A stretch of DNA of 64,000 bases, from positions 124,001 to 188,000 of the forward strand of contig NZ_JAGPXL010000010.1 in NCBI RefSeq assembly GCF_018070565.1. The letters run 5' to 3'. Below the pieces are notes generated by a model. That model was not told the origin of the DNA and made no database searches. It worked only from the letters and a program-made list of their open reading frames with translations. This DNA comes from Streptomyces sp. B93 (GTDB lineage Bacteria > Actinomycetota > Actinomycetes > Streptomycetales > Streptomycetaceae). A program made the translations under genes and the position numbers. Positions 27,087 through 35,616 of the stretch are shown piece after piece; positions within the stretch are counted from its first letter, which is position 1, and the number at the start of each line of letters is the position of its first letter.

Positions 27087-28931
27087 GTGATGACTTTCGC
27101 ACGGGACCTGACGTCCGCCCGGGACACCGCCTCCGAGCGCGGCGCGCACACCCTTGAACCGCCCTGGCCCTTCACCGGCCGGGAGAACGAACTCGAGGCC
27201 GTCCGCCGCTCCCTGGCCGCCGGACGGCCCGGCACCGTGATCACGGGCCCCGCGGGCTGCGGCAAGTCCCGCCTGGTCACCGAGGCCGTACGGGGCACCG
27301 ACTGGGCCCGCGCCGCCGGTACCCCCGAGACCCGGGGCATACCCTTCGCCGCGTTCGCGCACCTGCTGCCCGAGCGGGCCACCCTGCACCGCGCGGTCCA
27401 ACTGCTCTCCGGCCGCAGGCTGCTGGTGGTCGACGACGCCCACCTGCTCGACGACGCCTCGGCCGCCCTGGTCCACCAGCTCGCCGTGCAGGGCCGCACC
27501 CGTCTCCTGGTCGTCGCCACCGACGGCGCCCCCGTCCCCGGCGCGATCTCCCGGCTGTGGACCGGCGAGCTGCTGCCCCGGCTGGCCCTGGAGCCGCTGT
27601 CCCGCGACGAGACCGCCCGGCTCGCGGCGGCGGGCGCGGGCGGCCCCCTGGAGCCGCTCACCGCGAACCGGCTGCACCACCTCTCCCGCGGCGACCTGCG
27701 GCTGCTGCGCGACCTGGTCGGCGCGGTGTGCGAGAGCGGACGGTTCACCCGGCTCCCGGACACCGACGAGCGGGCCTGGCGCGGCCCCGTCCCGGTCACC
27801 GCCGCCGTCCGCGAACGCACCGCGCCGGTCCTGGACCGAACCGACCCGGACGAGCGCGAGACCCTCGACCGGCTCGCCTTCGCCGAACCCCTCCCGCTCG
27901 CCCTCGACAGCCTCGACCTGCGGGTCCTCGAACGCCTTGAGACCGACCGGCTGATCCGCATCGACGACGCCCCCGAGCCCGTCGTCCGCCTCGCCCACCC
28001 GCTGCACGGCCCCACGCTGCGCGCCTCCGCCGGTACGCTGCGGGCCCGCCGCCTCACCGGCGCCCCGGGCCGCTGCGGCCCCGCCCTCGCCGCCGAGGCG
28101 GCCACCCTGGTGCGGCACATCGAACTGGCCGACGTACGGGCGCTGCCGACGCCCGTGGGGGAGTGGCTCACCGACGAGGGCATCGCCGTACCCGCCGGAT
28201 ACGCCGCCGTGCGCGCCCGGTTCGCGCGGCTGCGCGGTGAACTGCGGGAGGCCGCGGCCTGGGCCCGGCAAGGGCTGCGGTACGCGCCGGACGACGTGGT
28301 CTGCCGTGCCGAACTGGCGCTCGCCGCGGCGCAGTCGGGCGATCTGGCGACCGCGGAGCGCCACGCGTCCGGCCGCCGGTCCACGGCGTGGCTGGCAGCC
28401 GCGCGCGGTGACATCGAGCGCGCGGTGGTCTCGCTGGGGGACGAGGGGCCGCATGTGCGGTACGACGCCGTACGGCTCGGGGTGCCCGAGCGGGCGGGGG
28501 AGCTGGCGGTGGGGGTGCTCGCCGATCACGGGCGTGCGCTCGTCCGGCGGGACGGGGCCGGTCTCGACCGGGCCGCGCGGGCGTTGGAGGAGCGCGGGTT
28601 CCTGCTGTTCGCGGCGGAGGCGTACGCGCAGGCGGCGGGCGTGCACGGGGACGCGAGCGCGGCCCGGACGGCGCGGACCCGGGCGGTCGCGCTGGCGCGG
28701 CGGTGCCAGGGGGCGCGGACGCCCGCGCTGGCCGGGCTGGCGCTGGGGGAGTTGACGGCGCGTCAGCGGCAGATCGTGACGCTTGCCGCGGCGGGGCTCA
28801 GCAATCGGCAGATCGCTGAGCGGTTGACCCTGTCCGTGCGGACGGTGGGGAATCATCTGTACAGCGCGTACGCGCGGTTGGGGGCGAGTGACCGGGGGGC
28901 GTTGCCCTGTGCGGTGGGCTTGAGTGCCTGA
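27087..28931 (+). CDS. LuxR-family regulator with N-terminal AAA ATPase (LAL-like)
   Basis: A protein of 614 residues. An AAA/STAND ATPase begins near residue 30 (PFTGRENELEAVRRSL) with P-loop GPAGCGKS at about 54-61 and Walker B LLVVDDAHLLDD. A helical middle follows, and the C-terminal GerE/LuxR helix-turn-helix lies at about 555-610 (LTARQRQIVTLAAAGLSNRQ, SVRTVGNHLYSAYARLGA). The middle is shorter than in classical 900-residue LAL proteins. Start: GTG 27087 or the adjacent ATG 27090, both without a clear ribosome site. It probably controls itself and the divergent metallopeptidase. Confidence 0.86.
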   Translation: MMTFARDLTSARDTASERGAHTLEPPWPFTGRENELEAVRRSLAAGRPGTVITGPAGCGKSRLVTEAVRGTDWARAAGTPETRGIPFAAFAHLLPERATLHRAVQLLSGRRLLVVDDAHLLDDASAALVHQLAVQGRTRLLVVATDGAPVPGAISRLWTGELLPRLALEPLSRDETARLAAAGAGGPLEPLTANRLHHLSRGDLRLLRDLVGAVCESGRFTRLPDTDERAWRGPVPVTAAVRERTAPVLDRTDPDERETLDRLAFAEPLPLALDSLDLRVLERLETDRLIRIDDAPEPVVRLAHPLHGPTLRASAGTLRARRLTGAPGRCGPALAAEAATLVRHIELADVRALPTPVGEWLTDEGIAVPAGYAAVRARFARLRGELREAAAWARQGLRYAPDDVVCRAELALAAAQSGDLATAERHASGRRSTAWLAAARGDIERAVVSLGDEGPHVRYDAVRLGVPERAGELAVGVLADHGRALVRRDGAGLDRAARALEERGFLLFAAEAYAQAAGVHGDASAARTARTRAVALARRCQGARTPALAGLALGELTARQRQIVTLAAAGLSNRQIAERLTLSVRTVGNHLYSAYARLGASDRGALPCAVGLSA

Positions 28932-28952
28932 GTGCCTGAGTGCCTGAGTGCC
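28921..28952 (+). repeat. 8-bp tandem repeat across the LuxR stop codon
   Basis: Four perfect copies of TGAGTGCC. The stop codon of the LuxR gene is the first triplet of the second copy (28929-28931). Copy-number change would leave the stop in place because each unit carries its own TGA in the register that matters. Confidence 0.85.
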
Positions 28953-28991
28953 TGCCTGGTTCTCTCGTGTGGCGGGTGCGGGTGGTCTGTG

Positions 28992-29026
28992 GCTTGTCGC
29001 GCAGTTCCCCGCGCCCCTACAGGGCG
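28992..29026. repeat. Common Streptomyces intergenic repeat with small hairpin
   Basis: Holds GTCGCGCAGTTCCCCGCGCC, a sequence I recognise as recurring between genes in many Streptomyces genomes. It ends in CGCCC-ctaca-GGGCG, a short hairpin. It sits between the convergent LuxR and CHAT genes, where it may help terminate transcription. Confidence 0.55.
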
Positions 29027-29043
29027 TTGACCTCACCGGCGTT

Positions 29044-31668
29044 CTAGGCGGCTCCGAACGCCGTGAACGCCCAGCCCGTCGCCTGGTGGGTGGCGTCGTC
29101 GGGGAGGGCTCTGCGGGCGTCTCTCAGGGCCTCGGCCAGGGAGAGGCCCGCGCTGAGGCCCTTGTGGAGGGCGAGCATCAGGGGAACCACCGCCGCGTCG
29201 TTGACCGGTGCGCTGCTCGCCACCACGCCCGCGGTGCCCAGCGGCAGCAGGGCGGTGACGAGGCCGAGCAGTTCGTCGGCGCCGACCGAGGCGAGGCGGG
29301 CGGTGTCGCAGCTGGAGAGGATGATGCGGTACGGGCTGCGGTCGAGACGCTCGAAGTCGTGCACGATCAGCGGGCCGTCCGCCATCCGCAGGGACGAGAA
29401 CAGCGGCGCGTCCGCGCGGAAGGCACCGTGCGCGGCGATGTGCGCGAGGGCCGCGCCGTCGAGTTCCTCCAGGACGCGCGGGACACGCGCCTCGTCGTGC
29501 TCCAGGACCGTGGGCCTGCCGTAACGGTCGGCGAGGTCCGGCACCTCCGCACCGCCCGACGCCAGTCCCGGACCGCGCACCAGGACGTGACGGCCGCCCG
29601 GCGGCGGCTCGGTCCCGTGGGCGCGCAGCCAGCTGCCCGCCGACGGTGACACGCTCAGCACCCGCTCGCGCAGGGACGGCAGCAGCGCCCACGGCACCCG
29701 GTGCAGCCGCGCGGGCGGCACCACCACGACCGGGCCCGGGCCCAGCCGTGCCGCGGCCCGGCCCAGCAGCAGCTCCTCCAGACGGCGGCCCATCGCCTCC
29801 ACCACCGGCAACCGGTGCTCCGCGCCCGGATGGGCCAGCCGCCGCAGCGCCGCCTGGACGTGCTCGGCCTCCCTCTCCGCGGCGGCGAGCGGCCCGGCCT
29901 CGAACCGGCGCACCCGCCCCTGACCGCACAGCAGCACGTGCACCCGGCCGTCCAGCACCGCCAGCTCCACCAGCTGGGTGGCGCCCAGGCGGGCCAGCAG
30001 CCGGTCGACGTCGAACCGGTCGCCGCCGCCGGGCGCGTCGCCGCGCATGTGCAGGGTGCGGGACCTGATCTCCCGCTCCAGACGCCGCTGTTCACGCTCC
30101 AGCGCCGGAACGGGCCGCGCCTCCATCCGGGCCGCCTCCGCACGCGCCGCGATCTCCCGGAACGCGGTCAGCGAGGTCACCAGCGCCGGATCGGCCGGGG
30201 GCCGCGTCGGCGGCGCGGACAGCACCGTCGCCCGCCACCGCTCGCTCCACACCAGCAGCCGCCGTGGCCCGCCCCGGGACCTGCTCGCCTCCTGCGCCAG
30301 CGCCGCCAGCTCCGCGCCCTGCTCGGTGGCGCGCGCCCGCAGCTCCGAGGCGCCCAGCGTCATCCGGTGGTCGTCCAGGACGTCCAGGCCGCGGCGGCAC
30401 GCCTCCAGCACCCCTCGGCGCGAACCCGCCGCGCGGGCCCGCAGCGCCTGTGCCGCCCACCCCGTCACCCGCGCCAGCGGCGGCCCGCTGTGCCGACTGC
30501 GGGCCGCCACCGCCAGATGCCGCTCGGCGTCCGCGGTCCAGCCCAGGCCCAGCGCGATCCGGCCCGCCAGCAGCGACGCCTCCGGCGCGGCCGGGGCGCC
30601 GAACGCGGCCAACTGCTCGGCGACCGCCGCCGCGTCCGCGACCAGCCGCCCCGAGCTGCGCCCGGCGGCCGCCCGCGCCTCGATCAGCACCAGCCGGGCG
30701 TGCGTCTCCCACCAGCCGCGCCGCTGCGCCGCGAACAGCCGGACGGCCAGCGCGGCACGGGCGATGGCCGTGTGCGGATCGCCCGCCAGCCGGGCCGCCC
30801 GCGCGGCCACCAGCAGCAGTTCCGCCTTGCGGGTCGACTGCCCGCCGATACCGTCCAGGACCGCGATCGCGCCGTCCGCCTCCGCCAGCGCCTCCGGCGC
30901 GAGCCCCGCCGCCATCAGCACCTCGCAGCGCCGGATGTTCAGCATGAACGTCGGCGTGCCCAGCTCCGCGTACCGTGCCTCGGCCTCGTCGAGCAGCCGC
31001 AGCGCCGCCGGGATGTCACCGGAGCGGAACGCGGCCAGGCCCCGGCTCTCCACCGCGTCCGCCTTGTCGTGCTCCTGGCCGGTGGTGTCCCACAGCCGCT
31101 CCGCCGCGGTGAAGTCCGCGTCCGCTCGGTCCACCGCGCCCAGCGCCAGATGCACGGTCGCCCGCAGGGTCAGCGCCCGCGCCGTCCAGATGACGTCGTC
31201 CGCCTGTCGCAGGACGGGGATCGCCCGGCGTACGTCCTCCAGTGCCTGCGGATGATGGCCGAGCACCCACCAGGCGTACGCCCTGCGGTACAGCACACGC
31301 GCGCGGGTGTGCCCGCTGCCGCGCCGTACCCCCCTCTCGAACGCGGCCAGGCCCTGCCGGGTGCGGCCCGCGTGCACCAGCGCCACCCCGAGGGTCGCGA
31401 GCACGTCCGCCTCCCGCTCCGGGGAGTCGGCGCGGGCCGCCAGATCACGGGCCCGCCGCAGGTGGTGCAGGGCGATCCGCAGGTCCCCGAAGTCGCGCTG
31501 CCAGATGCCGATCACCTGGTGGGCGACGGAGGCGTGCAGCGGTGGCGGATCGGCGCCGAGCACCTGTTCCGCCTCCGCCAACGCGTCGTTGGGGGCGGCG
31601 AACACCCTCGGCAGCAGTCCGAGTACCGAGTCGCTTCCCGCTGTCACCCTCCGGATGTTAGTGGCCAC
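29044..31668 (-). CDS. TPR-CHAT protein, caspase-like protease
   Basis: A protein of 874 residues. The N-terminal 500 residues are TPR-like helical repeats (IALHHLRRARDLAARADSPE, AADNFT-type units through about 450). A C-terminal CHAT domain (about 590-874) has the caspase-type dyad His747 in HIAAHGAF and Cys787 in ILSSCDTARL. No signal peptide or membrane segment, so it is intracellular. CHAT proteases are cysteine proteases of the caspase clan, often gated by TPR sensors in bacterial conflict and signalling systems. The GTG start at 31668 lacks a good ribosome site; an in-frame GTG eight codons later follows CGGAGG directly. It diverges from the subtilase-sigma operon across 88 bases, implying joint function. 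Confidence 0.88.
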   Translation of the reverse strand: MATNIRRVTAGSDSVLGLLPRVFAAPNDALAEAEQVLGADPPPLHASVAHQVIGIWQRDFGDLRIALHHLRRARDLAARADSPEREADVLATLGVALVHAGRTRQGLAAFERGVRRGSGHTRARVLYRRAYAWWVLGHHPQALEDVRRAIPVLRQADDVIWTARALTLRATVHLALGAVDRADADFTAAERLWDTTGQEHDKADAVESRGLAAFRSGDIPAALRLLDEAEARYAELGTPTFMLNIRRCEVLMAAGLAPEALAEADGAIAVLDGIGGQSTRKAELLLVAARAARLAGDPHTAIARAALAVRLFAAQRRGWWETHARLVLIEARAAAGRSSGRLVADAAAVAEQLAAFGAPAAPEASLLAGRIALGLGWTADAERHLAVAARSRHSGPPLARVTGWAAQALRARAAGSRRGVLEACRRGLDVLDDHRMTLGASELRARATEQGAELAALAQEASRSRGGPRRLLVWSERWRATVLSAPPTRPPADPALVTSLTAFREIAARAEAARMEARPVPALEREQRRLEREIRSRTLHMRGDAPGGGDRFDVDRLLARLGATQLVELAVLDGRVHVLLCGQGRVRRFEAGPLAAAEREAEHVQAALRRLAHPGAEHRLPVVEAMGRRLEELLLGRAAARLGPGPVVVVPPARLHRVPWALLPSLRERVLSVSPSAGSWLRAHGTEPPPGGRHVLVRGPGLASGGAEVPDLADRYGRPTVLEHDEARVPRVLEELDGAALAHIAAHGAFRADAPLFSSLRMADGPLIVHDFERLDRSPYRIILSSCDTARLASVGADELLGLVTALLPLGTAGVVASSAPVNDAAVVPLMLALHKGLSAGLSLAEALRDARRALPDDATHQATGWAFTAFGAA

Positions 31669-31756
31669 GCAACCGAGTCACACAGGTTTGGGTCTGTATC
31701 AAGCGGCCCGGACCGGGCTCTTGACTGACGACCGCCGCCTCAGTGGGAGGACACCC

Positions 31757-33193
31757 ATGGCACCACAGCGATTCCGCGAGCAGTTCGACCACATCCAGCG
31801 CTCGATGCCGGACGTCCCCCTGGCGATGGGTCCGGACGACTCCGCCGCCTTCCTCTACGAGAAGGGAGTCGTCCTCGTCCGCGACGGCGAGGACGCCCGC
31901 CTGGTCGAGGACACCGTCCGGACGTTCTTCACCGAGGCCCCCGATCTCGACCAGGAGCAGGTCCGCCGGGTGAGCCCGCAGACCAACCGCACCGGCGTCA
32001 CCCGCATCCGGGTCGCCGACCCCGGCCAGGGCGGCGCCCAGGGCGACCCGGCCGTCGGGCACGCGCTGCGGGCCATGCGGGAGCGCGAGGGCCGCGCACG
32101 CCGCCCCCTGGTCAGCCGTAACCACGTCATCCACATCGCGCCGGTCAACGCCTGCCCCGGCGACGAGCCCGTGCCCGCCCCGCGCGCCGAGGGCACCAAC
32201 CCCGCGCCCGCGGCGGCCGTGCACGACCCGCAGAGCGCGGTCAGCGTCCTCGTCATCGACACCGGCCTGATGCACGACTACCGCTCCTGGCCGCAACTGG
32301 CCCATGTCGACGGCGACCTGGCGGTCCAGGAGACCGACGCGGGCGGCATGCTCAAGCAGTACGTCGGGCACGGCACGTTCATCGCCGGTGTCGTCAGCTC
32401 CGTGGCCCCGAACACCAACGTCACCGTGCTGGGCACCCTCAGCGACGTCGGCGCCATGCTGGAGTCGGAGTTCGGCGCCGCGCTCTTCGACAGCGTCGAC
32501 CGGTACGGCTGGCCCGACATCATCAGCCTCTCCGCGGGCACCACCACCAGCAGCGGCCTCGACGGACTGCTCGGCATGGACGCCTTCATGGCCGAACTGC
32601 GCGAGCAGCGCACCCTGCTGGTCGCCGCAGCGGGCAACAACGGCAGCGCCACCCCCTTCTGGCCCGCCGCCTACGCCAGCCGGCCCGACCACGCCGACAG
32701 CGTGCTCTCGGTCGGCGCGCTGCGCAGCGACGGGGAGTTCGGCGCCTGCTTCACCAACCACGGCCCCTGGGTGAAGGTCTACGCCCCCGGCGAGCGCCTC
32801 ACCAGCGCCCTCACCGGCTTCGACTCCCCGGTCCCGTATGTGTACCAGCACTCCACCTTCGACACCTGCCGCTACGGCTTCGGCTACGCCTGCACCTGCC
32901 AGGAGCCCAGCCACAGCGGGGTGCTGAGCGACGAGAGCGTCGCCGCCAAGCCGGACCAGGTGATGTTCGAGGGCCTCGCCCACTGGAGCGGCACCTCCTT
33001 CGCGACGCCCGTCGTCGCCGGGATGGTCGCCGACCTGATGGCCGCCGGCGGACAGCGCGACCCGCGTGCCGCCGCCCGGCAACTGCTCGCCGGGATCGCC
33101 GAGTTCGCGGAGGTGCGGGGGGCGCACGTGCCGGCGCTCAGGCCGCCGACCTGGAGCGCCGTGCCCGTCGTGGTACCCGCTCCCGCGGTATGA
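31757..33193 (+). CDS. S8-family (subtilisin-like) serine peptidase, intracellular
   Basis: A protein of 478 residues. The first 155 residues are a family-specific N-terminal region (MAPQRFREQFDHIQRSMPDV). The S8 domain follows, with the catalytic triad Asp168 (VIDTG), His205 (GHGTF) and Ser414 (GTSFATP) and the oxyanion Asn in AAAGNNGS. An insertion near 355-390 is Cys-rich (DTCRYGFGYACTC). No signal peptide is seen, so it is predicted to act in the cytoplasm, unlike most subtilases. ATG 31757 has GGGAGG before it. The sigma-factor gene follows 28 bases downstream, and the CHAT protease gene is divergent upstream. It might process the CHAT protein, the sigma factor or its partner. Confidence 0.88.
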   Translation: MAPQRFREQFDHIQRSMPDVPLAMGPDDSAAFLYEKGVVLVRDGEDARLVEDTVRTFFTEAPDLDQEQVRRVSPQTNRTGVTRIRVADPGQGGAQGDPAVGHALRAMREREGRARRPLVSRNHVIHIAPVNACPGDEPVPAPRAEGTNPAPAAAVHDPQSAVSVLVIDTGLMHDYRSWPQLAHVDGDLAVQETDAGGMLKQYVGHGTFIAGVVSSVAPNTNVTVLGTLSDVGAMLESEFGAALFDSVDRYGWPDIISLSAGTTTSSGLDGLLGMDAFMAELREQRTLLVAAAGNNGSATPFWPAAYASRPDHADSVLSVGALRSDGEFGACFTNHGPWVKVYAPGERLTSALTGFDSPVPYVYQHSTFDTCRYGFGYACTCQEPSHSGVLSDESVAAKPDQVMFEGLAHWSGTSFATPVVAGMVADLMAAGGQRDPRAAARQLLAGIAEFAEVRGAHVPALRPPTWSAVPVVVPAPAV

Positions 33194-33221
33194 GGCCGAG
33201 ATGAGTTCAGGAGCATGCCTC

Positions 33222-33839
33222 GTGACGGCGTACGATGACTTGCCGTACTCGAGGGGTGGGGCCGTGGACCGTGCAGATGTCGGCGCGCTCGTCCAGTCCG
33301 CCGTCGACGGTGACGCGGCGGCCTGGAAAGCGCTGGTGGAGGGGCTGAGCCCCCTGGTGTGGTCGGTGGTGCGTGCCCACCGGCTCTCGGACGCCGACGC
33401 GCACGAGGTCTACCAGACGGTGTGGTTCCGCTTCGCCCAGCACCTGGGGCGGATACGTGAACCCGACAAGACCGGGTCCTGGCTGGCGAGCACCGCACGG
33501 CACGAGAGCCTGAAGGTGATCAGGAGTTCGAGGCGGCTGACGCCGACCGACGATCCGCAGCTGCTGGACCGGGTGAGCGAGGACCGGACACCGGAGCAGT
33601 CGGTGCTCGACTCCGAGGAGGCCGCCGCCGAGTCCGAGCGGATCCGGCGGATGTGGCAGGAGTTCGAGGAACTGGGCGAACGCTGCCGTCAGCTGCTGCG
33701 CGTGCTGATGTCCTCGCCGCCGCCCAGCTACCAGGAGGTGTCCGCCGCGCTGGGCATCGCCGTCGGCAGCATCGGCCCGCTGCGCCAGCGCTGTCTGCGC
33801 CGCCTGCGGGCCCGACTCGACGCACGGGGAGTGCTGTGA
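33222..33839 (+). CDS. ECF-like RNA polymerase sigma factor
   Basis: A protein of 205 residues with sigma-70 region 2 (about 20-90; LVWSVVRAHRLSDADAHEVY, GSWLASTARHESLKVI) and region 4 (about 145-200; CRQLLRVLMSSPPPSYQEVS, then a helix-turn-helix SIGPLRQRCLRRL). I chose GTG 33222 because AGGAG lies eight bases before it; ATG 33201 and GTG 33264 are alternatives. Its stop overlaps the next gene by four bases. No zinc-binding anti-sigma gene is present, so control may come from the 158-residue partner and the two proteases. Confidence 0.85.
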   Translation: MTAYDDLPYSRGGAVDRADVGALVQSAVDGDAAAWKALVEGLSPLVWSVVRAHRLSDADAHEVYQTVWFRFAQHLGRIREPDKTGSWLASTARHESLKVIRSSRRLTPTDDPQLLDRVSEDRTPEQSVLDSEEAAAESERIRRMWQEFEELGERCRQLLRVLMSSPPPSYQEVSAALGIAVGSIGPLRQRCLRRLRARLDARGVL

Positions 33840-34312
33840 ACCGCCACGACGACCATCCGTTCGACGAGGAGGAGTTCGGCGCGGGCCTGCTGGAGGAGGA
33901 GCTGCGCCAGGCCGCCGCCATCCTCGACCCGGTACCGGCCGAACTGCGGCGGACCGCCGTCGAGGCCTACACCCTGCACGACCTCGACGCCCGCCTCGCC
34001 GAGCTGACCTTCGACTCGCTGGTCGACGCCATCCCGGTGCGGGGGGCGACCGATCCGCCGCGGATGCTGACCTTCCGCACCGGTGAGCTGACCGTGGACG
34101 TGGAGGTCACCACCGACGGCCTGATGGGCCAGGTGCTGCCCCCGCAGCCCGCCCGCATCGAGGTGCTCGGCGGCGCCCGGGTGGCCACGCCGGACGCCCT
34201 CACCGCCGACGACATGGGCCGCTTCACCAGCGACACCCCGCCCGCCGGGCCGTTCGCGCTGCGGCTGCGCACCGGCGGCGAGGTGGTCGTCACGGAGTGG
34301 CTGCGGGCCTGA
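33836..34312 (+). CDS. Unknown protein coupled to the sigma factor, candidate inhibitor
   Basis: A protein of 158 residues, family not recognised. The N-terminal half is acidic and helical (DDHPFDEEEFGAGLLEEELR, VPAELRRTAVEAYTLHDLDA). The C-terminal half is a predicted beta-sheet (LTFRTGELTVDVEVTTDGLM, RLRTGGEVVVTEWLRA). There is no membrane segment and no Cys/His zinc motif. The GTG start overlaps the sigma stop (GTGA), so the two are made in fixed proportion, as sigma/anti-sigma pairs often are. Its stop is back-to-back with the P450 stop in TGATCA. An inhibitory or protease-target role is inferred from context only. Confidence 0.75.
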   Translation: MNRHDDHPFDEEEFGAGLLEEELRQAAAILDPVPAELRRTAVEAYTLHDLDARLAELTFDSLVDAIPVRGATDPPRMLTFRTGELTVDVEVTTDGLMGQVLPPQPARIEVLGGARVATPDALTADDMGRFTSDTPPAGPFALRLRTGGEVVVTEWLRA

Positions 34313-35536
34313 TCACCAGGTGCAGGGGAGGGTCAGCGGGCCCCGGATCATCGTCCGGTGCCGCCAGCTGACCTCCGCCGCGGGGACCGCCAGCCGTAGC
34401 CCCGGCAGGCGGTCCAGCAGCGTGTCGACGAGCAGTTCGAGCTGCGTCCGGGCCAGTACGGCGCCGGTGCAGTAGTGCGGCCCGTTGCCGAACGCCAGGT
34501 GCGGGTTGTGCGCGCGGTCGGGGTCGATGCCGTCGGGGTCCGGGAAGACCTCGGGGTCGCGGTTGGCGGCGAGGTAGGAGACGTACACCGCCTCGCCCGC
34601 CCGGATCCGGTGGCCGCGCAGGTCGACGTCCTCCAGGGCGATCCGGGCCAGACCCACCGAGCTGCGGTGCGGGATGTAGCGCAGCAGTTCGTCGAGGACC
34701 ATGCCGCGGTCCGCCGGGCGCTCCCGCATCCGGGCCATCAGCTCGGGACGGGTGAGCAGCAGGTAGAGCATCTGCCCGCAGTTGTGGGTGACGGCCTCGC
34801 CGCCGATCTGGAGCGGCCCGGCCAGCCCGACCGCCTCCTCCTCGCTCATCTCGCCCCGCCCGACCGCGGCGCCGAGCAGCGCGTACACATCGTCGGCGGT
34901 GCTGTCGCGGCGGGCCCGGATCGTCTCGGTGATCCAGGCGTACATGCCGTCCTTGGCGCGCCCGGCGGCCTCGGCGCCCCCGGAGGTGGAGATGATCGTC
35001 CGCGTCCAGGAGTGCACCTGGTCGCGCTCGCCCTCGGGCACCCCCATCACCTCGCTGACGACGGCGATCGGGAACGGCTCCAGCACCCGTTCGACGAGGT
35101 CGGCGGGGGGCCCGTCCCGTACGACGCCGTCCACCAGCTCGTCCAGCATCGCCTGGGCGCGGGGCCGCAGCCGCTTCATCGCCCCGACGGTGAAGGCGGC
35201 GGCGACGGGCTTGCGCAGCCGGTTGTGGTCGGGCTGGTCGGCGAAGGCGAGCGAACCCGGGCGGGGCTTGAAGTGCGGCGCCATCCGCGTGACCTGACGC
35301 TTCGTCACCTCGGCCCGGCTGAACCGGGGATCGTTGGTGATCAGCTTCACGTCGTCGTGGCGGGTGGCCAGCCACGCCCAGCCCTCCCCGTACGGCAGCC
35401 GGATCCGGGTCAGCGGGCCCTCGCGCATCAGCTCGGCGAGGACCGGGTCGAACCGGGTCCCGTCCAGGTCGGGTGTGGGCCAGTCCCGTACCGGGGGCGG
35501 GGCCTGGCCGGTCAGCGTGGTGGTCTCCTCGGTCAT
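34313..35536 (-). CDS. Cytochrome P450
   Basis: A protein of 407 residues, a soluble bacterial class P450 using separate ferredoxin. The haem-binding loop is FGNGPHYCTGAVLAR with axial Cys356, and the ExxR helix appears as LDELLRYIPHR. The I-helix motif is IGGEAVTHN with Glu247; the usual Thr for oxygen activation is replaced by Ala248. That change is known in some biosynthetic P450s and may mean unusual chemistry. No ferredoxin or biosynthetic gene is adjacent. It lies 80 bases after the N-formylglutamate amidohydrolase-like gene on the same strand. Confidence 0.92.
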   Translation of the reverse strand: MTEETTTLTGQAPPPVRDWPTPDLDGTRFDPVLAELMREGPLTRIRLPYGEGWAWLATRHDDVKLITNDPRFSRAEVTKRQVTRMAPHFKPRPGSLAFADQPDHNRLRKPVAAAFTVGAMKRLRPRAQAMLDELVDGVVRDGPPADLVERVLEPFPIAVVSEVMGVPEGERDQVHSWTRTIISTSGGAEAAGRAKDGMYAWITETIRARRDSTADDVYALLGAAVGRGEMSEEEAVGLAGPLQIGGEAVTHNCGQMLYLLLTRPELMARMRERPADRGMVLDELLRYIPHRSSVGLARIALEDVDLRGHRIRAGEAVYVSYLAANRDPEVFPDPDGIDPDRAHNPHLAFGNGPHYCTGAVLARTQLELLVDTLLDRLPGLRLAVPAAEVSWRHRTMIRGPLTLPCTW

Positions 35537-35583
35537 GCCCCCACCCTCACCGCGGCCCCCGCCCCTGTCGCGCGGGAATGCTC

Positions 35584-35615
35584 CAGCCGGGCAGCCGGGC
35601 AGCCGGGCAGCCGGG
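35584..35615. repeat. 8-bp tandem repeat after the amidohydrolase stop
   Basis: Four perfect copies of CAGCCGGG. The array ends one base from the stop codon of the N-formylglutamate amidohydrolase-like gene and fills much of its gap to the P450 gene. Confidence 0.85.
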
Positions 35616-35616
35616 C

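Noticed and set aside
31307..31756. Upstream extension of the subtilase reading frame
   Set aside because: It overlaps the divergent CHAT gene and has no ribosome site; GGGAGG precedes ATG 31757 and the family-like N-terminus begins there.
33836..34312. Classical zinc-binding anti-sigma factor
   Set aside because: It lacks the HxxxCxxC motif and any membrane segment, so only a non-classical regulatory role can be suggested.
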